Assembly (NCBI GenBank): GCA_018398765.1
Contig: JAHBMJ010003522.1
Location: forward strand, 1 to 10,328
Source: Chromera velia
Taxonomy: Eukaryota; Sar; Chromeraceae
Direction of reading: 5' to 3'
DNA length: 10,328 nt
The first letter of the stretch is position 1. Every line of letters begins with the position of its first letter. Shown piece by piece: positions 1 to 8,300 of this stretch. The position numbers and the translations under genes were made by a program. The notes under the pieces were generated by a model. The model ran no database searches. It worked only from the letters and a program-made list of their open reading frames with translations, and was not told the origin of the DNA.

Positions 1-760
1 TGGACACGGCCTGGAGGAGAGGGGGCATGTGTGTAGGTAGGAAAGAGGCAGTGCATCTTTGCCCCTCCACCTGAGCAGAAGTGAAATGCAAGATGGACAA
101 GAAAAAGAAAGATGAGAGCATATGAGAGAGGAGTTGAAAGACACAAGAAGAAGAGAAGACAGAATGTTCCAAATCGCCGGGCAAAAGCTTCAAACATTAT
201 CAAACGTCCCGAACCCGGTTCTGACAATGCTCTGTAGAGACATACACGTCAAGCCTGATCGCTCTCGTCTTGTGAAATAAACCTCGCAACCCCTGTCTGA
301 GTTCAGCAGCTGAGTACATCTATATGAAAGTATTGGGACGACACTCTAGGGGAGGTGGCACGTTACATTGTGAGGTTGTAGGCATTGTCAGAGCTGCACG
401 TAATATGCGCATGTCGAGTGTATGACGTATATGTATATGCATGCATGCATTGTATTAATTGGTTCGCAAGTCAATTCAGAAGTACAGTCTTGCCTGTGTG
501 TAAGACTAAAGAGAAGTACAAACAATGCATGTCCGACTCTCAGATCTTATAGCCCCGTACGTTAGCAGCGCCATAACTCTACGGTTATAAGTCTTTGTAA
601 CTTGATTTTTTTTGTTTTTTACATGGAGTTTCTTTTTAAAAATACAGTGACAGACAACAAATTAAGTAAAAAAGGCAAAGCTTTACTAAAATATACCATG
701 TCCAACTCAAGTTAAAACTTCTCAATCTTGTGGAATAATAGTGTATAGTCGTGTTAAGTC

Positions 761-815
761 TTGTATAGAAGAAAAACATAATCTGATTCATTGATGTATT
801 TGTATAGAAGAAAAA
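761..815. repeat. 16-bp direct repeat
   Basis: TTGTATAGAAGAAAAA occurs at 761-776 and 800-815 within AT-rich DNA. No coding or mobile-element features surround it. Confidence 0.8.
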
Positions 816-992
816 AAAAATGTGATAACATTGTTTGATCAAAGCAATGTCGTCTGCTAGTAAATTCAAATTATTAAATTGTTGCATATATATATGCATA
901 CTTAATTTCAGACTTAAACTATTGTATGTTTTTACGTTGGGTTTCGTTTACCTATTATATTATCCTAGGGGGGGTTTGAAGGAGGCTGGTTC

Positions 993-1033
993 CTAGGTAT
1001 TGCTAGGTGTTGCTACTAAGGTGTACTAAGGTG
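993..1033. repeat. Adjacent short duplications
   Basis: CTAGGT occurs at 993 and 1003 in a 10-base period, and TACTAAGGTG occurs twice back to back at 1014-1023 and 1024-1033. This is the same style of duplication as near 9740-9816. Confidence 0.8.
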
Positions 1034-1258
1034 CTCAGCCAGGTGAAACGAAACAGACTCTTCCACATAAGACGCCGGGTCTCCATTCGATGCCATTCTC
1101 ACTGCTGTTTCTGTTGTTTGAGACTGTTTTGGTGTTTTTTTTTTGCTGAAATATGTACTGTTCGGCCACGGTAGGCGCAGGCCGGCGACATTCGGCGACG
1201 ACGCTCAAACGCTCGGCTCAAGGCTCCAGCTGTCTGCAAGCGCCGCCACGCCTTCCAT

Positions 1259-1309
1259 GCATCCATGCATGGTCATGCATGCAATTTCGTCTAGCTGACC
1301 ATGCATGTC
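1259..1309. promoter_or_regulatory. Cluster of ATGCAT/TGCATGCA palindromes
   Basis: Four copies of ATGCAT-type palindromes lie within 50 bases (CCATGCATGG, TCATGCATGCAA, CCATGCATGTC and a flanking CATGCATCC), about 270-320 bases before the ATG of the plus-strand gene. TGCATGC is a known binding motif of ApiAP2 factors in apicomplexans; a similar role here is inference. It could equally be a common dispersed repeat, since similar copies occur at 438-450 and 9856-9867. Confidence 0.35.
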
Positions 1310-1576
1310 TGACCTTGTTCTGCGATTCTGTATGGCCATTCGTCTTTCCAGATCCCCTGATGACCCCCAACTTCAGTCAGGAAACAGAGCGCGATTCATG
1401 ACTCTCAGTCACCTTCACTCAAGAAAGCCTTCCAATGGCATGTATCTTGCAGTCCAACTGTGGGATGCATTGTTAATGGCTCCCAACGTTGCATGAGATG
1501 CAAGACTGAGACCTCCAGAGATTCCCTGCCCCCCTTGGAAAGCACTACTCACGTGCAGAATTTTGCTTCGTCCCAC

Positions 1577-3292
1577 ATGCCTTCCCGCTTCCTGCCGGCC
1601 TCCCGCGACTTCGCGTGGTCGAACTTCCTTGACAAAGGCCCGAAGTGGCTATTGCTGCTTCTCGTCTGCATATATAGAGGTCTTTGCACTGGTAAGAGCT
1701 TTTGTGATGTTCAGCCCAACTGATCCTTTGCCGTATGGAGGCTGGTCTCCGTACATGGTGGGAGACTTTGCAGTTGCTTCTACATGCTCCACACAGTGGG
1801 GCCTCGAGTTCTTTCTCCCTCTGCAAAGCTTCGCACTCCTGAAGGGTATATCTGGGGGCGCGTGTCTGCTATCTGGAATTGCATGGGCCACAATGCGTTT
1901 CTTGATCTACGGCGAGCTTGTCGAACCAGAACAGAGGCAGGCTCAGGATCAGCTGTGGATGTTGAGCGTTACTGCCTGTATGGGGTTCCACATCGTGTCT
2001 GTGTCGTATATTCGGGGTGTTCAGCAGCACAGGGAGAATGAGAGACGGCGAGCCGAGGCAGCAACTTTACAGCAGAAGAAGTCCCATGGGAGGGAAGAGA
2101 ATAGCAAGGGGGCGAATGGAGAAAAGGAGGGAGCAGAAAAATCTGATGATGAAAGACATGTCGCAAGACCAAAAAAGGTCCCTTGTTACTCTCGCGTCTT
2201 CTCAAGATTGATGGCTGTCCTCTCCACCAGCCGTGCGAGAACTGTCCCCCATTGCACCGCTCTAGTTTTTGTGAAGCTGTTCTTTGACTTCTTGGACGTT
2301 GTCACCGATCTCGCGTTCGGCTTCCTCCTCATCTTGTATACTCCCAAGACAGTCCTCCCTCAAAGAACCCGGGTGGGTTTGGTTGGCGTTACGGCACCTT
2401 CGGGGTGGGTGGATGCATCATTCATTGCACGGATCCGACGTGCTGAAAACTCACTAGCTGACTGCAACAATTGGCTTGGTTTCTCACCTCCTCTCCCTAG
2501 CTCCCTCCCTCCCTCTGTCCCTCCCTCCCTCTGTCCCTCCCTCCCTCCATGACTTTCTGGGACTTTGTGGGTTTTTGGATTCCTTCCTTTTTCACTCGAT
2601 CATTCTTCTTTTTTTTTTTTTGCCTCCTCCTTCCTTCCGTTTGGGTTTTGACGTGTCAGTTACATATTGGTGATGGCATGAGTGATAGAGCTGGGCGTAT
2701 GATGTTTTCATGATGACTCCAATTCCTGTATGCCAGCTGTTTTTCGATCCATGGAATGTCATTGAGGGACAGGAAACTATCATGTATGCATGTTTTTCTA
2801 ATGACTCGCTGTACGGAGATTGCACTTGGACTGTGCGTGATCCTCTTTGCTTCCATCGACGTTTTTCCCGTCATCTCGCGCTTTTGCGTCCAAGACACCA
2901 TCGTTCTCAGCAGGGATCACCACTCTCCTTGGGGTTTGTTGATAAAAATTCTGACCATTTTGACCTCATTGATTGGCATTGCTATAAGTCTGGGCTCTCT
3001 GATTGTCACAGGGGGAGACCGGCAGGTAGCTGGGACCATTCGAAGCGCTAGGGTGGTTTTGGGTTCTGTTCTTTCAGGACGGAGCCGTCGCACATATATC
3101 AATGACCCCAACGACAGCGGCGGCGTTTGCAAGCAGGAGGGGCCCATGCAGCGGGACGGCAGGGTGGATGGAGACGTGTCCTCCTCTCCGCCGCCACCTG
3201 AGACGACGGGCGTCTCAAAGATGTTGCAGTGGGGGGAGCTGGAAGAGGGCGTGCATAAAGGGGGGACTGGGGTGAAGAGCATAAAGCGCTAG
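1577..3292 (+). CDS. Unrecognised multi-pass membrane protein, three exons
   Basis: The model joins exons 1577-1691, 1774-2372 and 2819-3292, giving 1188 nt and 395 residues ending in TAG. I do not recognise the family. Hydrophobic segments lie near residues 24-38, 50-84 (long enough for two helices), 99-118, 200-227, 239-258 and 277-301, so about six or seven membrane passes are likely. Between the two hydrophobic blocks, residues 119-195 form a charged linker rich in Arg, Glu and Lys; the C-terminal 90 residues are polar with a four-proline run. The most distinctive motif is DFLDVVTDLAFGF at about residues 210-222, which continues across the splice into IALGLCVILFASIDVF. That continuity of a hydrophobic, frame-preserving join is the best evidence for the second intron. 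Start: ATG at 1577, chosen because its frame leads into LLLLLVCIYRGLC and a strong GTAAGAG donor. An unspliced start at ATG 1707 is the main alternative. The role could be a channel, transporter or receptor-like protein, but nothing decides it. Confidence 0.55.
1692..1773 (+). other. Intron 1 of the membrane-protein gene (proposed)
   Basis: The donor reads CTG|GTAAGAG and the proposed acceptor reads TTTGCAG|TT. The phase is 1 on both sides. Two nearer AG sites, with exons starting at 1741 or 1765, also keep the frame and would add 11 or 3 residues. The donor is firm and the acceptor is uncertain. The DNA between them is also open in the downstream frame, so an unspliced form starting at ATG 1707 cannot be excluded. 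Confidence 0.4.
2373..2818 (+). other. Intron 2 of the membrane-protein gene
   Basis: The donor is CGG|GTGGGT and the acceptor is CGCTGTACGGAG|ATTG, preceded by a branch-like TTCTAATGAC about 20 bases upstream. The join is phase 0 on both sides and links two hydrophobic segments in one frame. The intron carries a CCCT-rich tandem repeat and a long T run. The exact donor could be shifted, because another GTGGGT lies near 2405. Confidence 0.55.
2501..2550. repeat. CCCT-rich 16-bp tandem repeat
   Basis: About three copies of a 16-base unit of CCCTCCCTCCCTCTGT type lie inside intron 2 of the membrane-protein gene. The all-pyrimidine strand could take part in triplex or replication-slippage effects. 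Length variation between strains is likely. Confidence 0.85.
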
Positions 3293-3619
3293 AAACAGAC
3301 CCAGCATGCTCAGCCTACCACTGTCCCTTCGCATCCGATTTCTCCGAAGAGGACTTTGAGGTTGGTTCTGTGTGTGATGAGTTCGGTGGGGGAATTGTTG
3401 ACTTGCCCAAGAATGACTCGGAAGCTGGCCGAGGTCTTGGAAGGGAAGAATTTGGTCGGGTCCTATCAAGAGACAGTGAAAGAAGCGGCCCCTTGCATCA
3501 CGTACCCCATGATTCAACCAGAGGCACTGGCAGGCAGCCAAGACAAAGCTGTCGTCACGAGAAGTACTTTGCAAGACCCGAGGGCATATGAGCTGCTCGA
3601 CTGTGTGTCGAAGAAATAA
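3293..3619 (+). other. Open continuation after the TAG, possible alternative C-terminus
   Basis: The frame of the third exon stays open for 108 sense codons after the TAG at 3290-3292, ending in TAA at 3617-3619. The last part reads like a real protein: a stretch with KLAEVLEGKNLVG, then ITYPMIQPEALAG and a terminal YELLDCVSKK. The neighbouring frame is also open, up to a stop near 3591, and reads SDFSEEDFEVGSVCDEFGGG, so coding cannot be assigned by openness alone. This could be the 3' UTR, a further exon reached by a short intron that removes the TAG, or coding past a stop mutation or sequencing error. Confidence 0.3.
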
Positions 3620-3874
3620 ATTTATGTACAAGTTTCCTCTGTATTGTGCACTAGTCTGCCACTAGATTATCCACTGTAGACTGATTTTGGGGGGATGCAC
3701 AGAGAGACTGTCGATCGGAGAAATGGGAGAAAGAACGGTCTAGGAGAGCGGCCCCCGAGCACAATGGGGGAAAGACTCATTCAAAAGAAACTCTGAAGAA
3801 ACAGAACGGGTAAAAGACGAGGCAACGCAAAGCAAGGCCATGCAGAGAAATTTGATTACAACAATTTATATGCC

Positions 3875-3917
3875 ATGCATGATGATTGCATTATATCATC
3901 AATGATTTATCATGATG
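3875..3917. repeat. AT-rich palindromic segment
   Basis: TGATGAT at 3880-3886 pairs with ATCATCA at 3895-3901. The outer ATGCATGATGA and TCATGATGCAT are near-complementary with small mismatches. It could form a hairpin in the AT-rich intergenic island. Confidence 0.55.
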
Positions 3918-4108
3918 CATACCAATTTAGATACCAATTAATATCAATCTTTGGTGGGAACAGGTTATAGTCTTAAAGTTTTAAAATTAAAAAACTTAAT
4001 CTGATATAGCTCTTTGTCTAGCTCTTTGTTTTAATAGCACTCGCATGATAAGTTAATAACAAAACAGTAAAACCTATCGTATGAAAAGCTAGTTTTTAGT
4101 AAACTAGC

Positions 4109-4130
4109 CTAGAAACTAGTCTAGAAACTA
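4109..4130. repeat. Repeated CTAGAAACTA
   Basis: CTAGAAACTA occurs at 4109-4118 and 4121-4130, inside a CTAG-rich patch (4090-4130) that also contains CTAGTTTTTAG and AAACTAG words that are partly complementary. This may be a small hairpin or a decayed element. Confidence 0.6.
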
Positions 4131-4738
4131 CCAATAATATATATAGAGTGATAGTATTTTACTTTTAGTTGAAGCGGAACTCATCAAGAATGAGAAGTGT
4201 ATGTTTAAGAAAGTGCACTAAAGAGTGCATGAGAATCTCAAAGTTCCTAGCAAAGTGTACAAGTCATCATACAGAGTATGTTAGACTAGATGTTACAGTG
4301 TATCTAGGAGTGTATGCTACAGTGTATGAAAATCATACAATCATTGAACTATGCGTCTCAATTATCCATCAATTGCATATAAAAGAGAAAATGTCTTCGA
4401 GCTGGTCCTCTTACTTAAAGGCAGACTGCATAGAAGGGCGATACGGGAACCGGAAGAAACTGTCCGGGTATGCAGCGCCTGGCAAGAACCTTCACAGACG
4501 CCCGGCGTGACGGGGAATGCCCGGAATGCGTTCATCCATTAATTCTCCTCGTCTAAATATGACAGTAAATGTAGAACCAGCAGGGCGGCGAAGTTTTTTG
4601 TACACTGTCGGCAAAAGCCAGACAGACAGACGGTCAGACAGAGACAAACGGAGGACCCATCCCATGCAGACCTCCGTGAAGAACTGATCCTGTAACACAG
4701 CAGGATGAGTGGAGTCGTGGAAAGAAGTACACTCACTC

Positions 4739-4812
4739 ACACACACACACACACACACACACTCGCACTGACACACACACACACACGGAATCACACGAAG
4801 TCACACACACAC
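4739..4812. repeat. CA microsatellites
   Basis: A run of about twelve CA units at 4739-4762 is followed by a shorter run at 4771-4786 and another at 4802-4812. They lie in the intergenic DNA between the convergent genes. Confidence 0.9.
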
Positions 4813-5370
4813 CGTACATGCAACTAACAAAACAGGCAAAAGTGTCTAAGTTGCTCCCAAACGAACGAGGGAGTCTCTTGGAATTTAGGCAGAGGGCAGC
4901 ATTGAAGCCGCAGGAACAGTCACATACAAGGAATGAAGCTTCGAGGGTATAAGGGAGAGAAGGAAGGAAGCAAGCAAGAAAGGAAGGCAGGACGCAAGGC
5001 AGAACAGGAAACAGAGAAAAGATAGAAGGAAATCAGTAGAGCCAGAAGAACAAAGGTCCAGAAGTAGGCCGGAAAAGGCAGAGAGAAAGTGGACAAGACG
5101 AACACACATAGTTCCCGAAGCAAACGCTGATGGAGTTCGATCCCCTCAATCCATAGGAAGGGAACAAACGAACTTCCGTTCATCCGTTTTTCATACCCCT
5201 CCACTCTTGTATCGTCGCACAAGGCTTGACCTACAGAGTCCCCTTCTGCTACACACACCGCACCTTCCCTCTTTGCACGCCTCAATCCTTTTTCTTTTCT
5301 GCCCCTCGTCATTCTCAGCCTCGTAGGGGGGCCGTAGCTCGGATGAACGACGGCAAAGTTTCCTTCTCTA

Positions 5371-8300
5371 TCAGTCTCTAGAGGCAATTTCCTGCAGTGG
5401 GTCTACACCCTCGGTGGACGATCCTCCTGCTGCCTGGACGGGAACTGGAGCCGGAAGAGGGACAGGTGCACCTTCGGCAGGGGCAGGGGGAAGAGAGTGG
5501 ACGTGTGCCTGGTGAGCCTGGAGGGTCACCAGGCGGGCGGCTGGCCAGGAGACCAGAGACGCGAGCCGACCTAAAAAGGAGAGGTACAGCCGAGTCTGCA
5601 GACAGAAAAAACAAAGCAGGACAGAGGCTCGATGTGCACTCAAACAGGAGGACCAAGCAAGCAAAGTGCCGCTCCATGTCGATGTTTTTTGTTTTCCAAA
5701 CTTTCCTCTACTTCCGACTGGCGATCCAACAAAACCTGCGACCAAACAGCACCAACAGACTTCCTGCGACGCTTGGAGCACGGGCGCTGCGGAGCTAAGA
5801 CACGTGAGAATTTATTCATTTCTTCAAAAAGTCACCCACAAATACACACACAGCACACGTTGACAGCAACACAAACAATCAAACGCCTCCCTCCACTTTT
5901 GATTTCTCCTTTCCTCCCTCTCCCACCCTCCCACGCCCAGTCGCTCTTCCACCTCCCCCCCCACCCCCACCCAGAAAAAGAAAAAAAAGCCCACTCACCA
6001 GTCCGCACACCGGAGTCCCCCCATCGTCCCCCTCCTTCTCATCTTCCCCCGCGTTCCATTTGGCGAGTTTCTCTGCAGCCGCAGCTGCAACGGCGTCTAG
6101 GTCTAACAAAATCCACTCAGATGCCGAAGAGACAGAAGATGAAGAGGAAGACTGGAACAGCCTCGCACTCCGTGTGTTGGCAGACGGCGCTACAGAGGCA
6201 GCCGAGGAGGAAGAGGAAGAAGACGGGTCCCCTGCCGTCTCCACTCCCCCACCCTCGGGTTTCCTGATGGCACCCAGCGTTGCAGGACTCAGCAAAAGAG
6301 TCGGGGACGGTGGCTCGGCCTTAGACACTCGCCCTCCCTGTCCTCTTGGGGGGGCAAGGGAGTCCCCCACCTCCGGGTAGTTAACGTGGGGGGTGGGGGG
6401 GCGGTCCACGTCCCTCCCTCTGTGCCGACCGGGAGGCGGGGTTCTGGTCTGGTGAGGGGGAAGGAGGCTTTCATTATCTGCGGTTTCACTTTGGACAGGG
6501 TTCTCTTCTTCCACGGTGACTGACAACACCGGTTGGACTGGAACGGCGATGGGTGCGTCGACTTGACGCTGGGTTTGTGGTCGGGTGTCAAAAGTTGAAT
6601 TCGCACTCGGGGGCCTGGCAGTTGGCCCGCCAGTGTCGGGCACTCTAGGTTCAGGTGTGCTGGAAGAGGCCCCCCGCCCCCCTCCTCTATCCCCCTCTCC
6701 CTCAGTACCCTGTCCAGACACCCCCTTCTCTTTCTTTCCGTCTCCCTCTCTGCCCTGAGGGCCCAACCCGCCATCGCGATCGCGAGGCCGAGCTAAGACA
6801 TTCTCAGTGGCAGGGGGGGAGGAGAGGAAAGAAGCAGCTGCAGACGGTCCTCCTAGTAGACCCCCAAAACCCTCAGAGGCAGAGGGACCCTCTGACCCTC
6901 TTTCTACACTCAGCCTAGAAGACGGACGGTTTAATGCTACTGCATTGGGGGAGGAAAGAAAAGGGCGGGTAGGTTCTCTGAGTTCACCCGAGGAACTTGA
7001 TGGACCCTCTCTTCTCCGTCTCCTCTCTGACTGCTCTGCAGAGCGGCTATCTCCTTCATCCATCAATCCAGCAAGTTCATGCACAGAGGAGGCAGACTGA
7101 GGAGACAGCAGAATAGGGGGAATCTGTCTCCGGGCAGAATGAGAAGACGCCCCTGTTGTCCCAACAACATCATGACTTGACACCCCGGGCGTCCCCCCAC
7201 CCCCCTGCCCAGGATCCCCCTGTCCTATCGGACCCGCCTCCCCAGAGAGAAACTCCTCTGGAGAGAACGGCCTCTGGAGAGGACCGTATCCATTCCCCCA
7301 CACAGCCCTATTGAGGTTTGTGGAAGAGGAAGCAGAAGCAAGTTCCCTCTCCTCCCTCTCCCTCTCTCCTCCCCCCTCTCTGATATGAAAAGACGAAGAT
7401 GCAGAACCTCGCCCTCTTCCCCTCTCCCTCCCGAGCAAACGACCTGACGAGGCCGCCTGAGGGTCTGAAGGTCCTACAGGGTTCAGCAGAGGGGACGCTG
7501 CTGCGGAGGCAGACGCGGACGGAAGGACAGAACTTCTTCCCGTACCCGTGGCAGCAGATCCCTGTCTGCTTCTTCTCTTCCCTCCACCCCCCTGTTTAGG
7601 ATCACTCTTCCCTCTACTCGTTTTCTCCTTCTCCTTACCCCTCCGACCACTAGAGGCAACACCCCTTGCCCCCTCACGCACTGCCCCCCCCGCGTCCTGC
7701 TCAGAGGCCCGCCGTCGCCTCCCACTGGTAGGGCGGCTCTTGCTGCCCCTCCTTCCTCCTGTCCCTGCCCCTCCCCCTGTGACCCCTGTGAAAGAGGAAA
7801 AGACAGAGGGAGAGAAGAAAGCGCCAGTCGCGCTCCACCTGCTTTTGGGGGCCTTCCCTTTCCCCTTCGGCTTCTTTGCATGGGGATTCTGCATAAACAG
7901 CGGCAGCGGAAAATACACAAATCTAATGCAGTGGCCCTCGCTTTTGTGAAACAAAATCCTCCAAATCGATGCGCATGCAGAAAGGACGAGAAAAGGGAGA
8001 CGGACCCTCCCAAAGAAGAGTGCCAGAGAGAATTCTGCGTTGAGCGCCACCCAAAGACCTGATCAAAGTGATTGCGGTCAATAACTGATTGAGCCCACTG
8101 ATTTGAACCAATTGACGTTCAAGCACGGAGATAGTCACCCCTACACAAACACACTCATGCCCACAGCCACACACACGAAACAGCCTACACAAACGCAACG
8201 GTCCCTCTGACCTTGGAGTCCTTCCCGTTATCCGACTTGCTGCTGCTCCCCTCCCCCGACTGAGACCTTCCTGAAGCAAACTGGAAGGAGGGGAACCTTG

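Larger units (their letters stand above)
1..1576. other. Upstream non-coding region
   Basis: No convincing exon is visible. Positions 1-180 are purine-rich; about 420-960 is AT-rich with T and A runs, an ATGCATGCATGCAT run at 437-450 and a TATATATATGCATA stretch near 886-900. Short tandem duplications lie at 993-1033. The open frames at 1153-1496 are short, overlap each other in different frames and have no coherent protein character. This is most likely promoter and 5' leader of the plus-strand gene, plus intergenic DNA. Confidence 0.5.
3620..5370. other. Intergenic region between convergent genes
   Basis: No gene is supported. It holds the presumed 3' ends of both genes, an AT-rich island at about 3845-4400 with hairpin-forming and short repeated segments, CAGA-type repeats near 4618-4645, CA microsatellites at 4739-4812, and a purine-rich tract (plus strand) at about 4940-5060. 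A 113-codon plus-strand frame at 4169-4510 lacks an ATG at its start and consists largely of repeated AGTGTATG-like words, so I do not call it a gene. Confidence 0.5.

Noticed and set aside
1-82. Possible gene fragment at the left edge: a minus-strand acceptor-like TTCTGCTCAG before an open stretch, or a plus-strand frame ending in TGA near 82
   Set aside because: About 70 bases are too few to choose between the strands or to support coding.
636-899. Hydrophobic minus-strand frame in AT-rich DNA
   Set aside because: The Phe/Tyr/Leu-rich translation comes from A/T runs and the 16-bp direct repeat.
4169-4510. 113-codon plus-strand open frame
   Set aside because: It begins without ATG, is built of repeated AT-rich words, has no domain-like pattern and changes composition midway.
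4739-4812. CA repeat as a CRISPR-like or regulatory array
   Set aside because: It is a plain dinucleotide microsatellite with no spacers.
5632-6267. 211-codon plus-strand frame
   Set aside because: It spans intron 4 and the end of exon 4 of the minus-strand gene in antisense, and is Pro/His/Lys rich with no coherent start.
7548-7949. Plus-strand open frame antisense to exon 4 with a hydrophobic N-terminus
   Set aside because: It is the complement of a Ser/Gly/Arg-rich exon; the Leu/Pro-rich translation follows from that composition.
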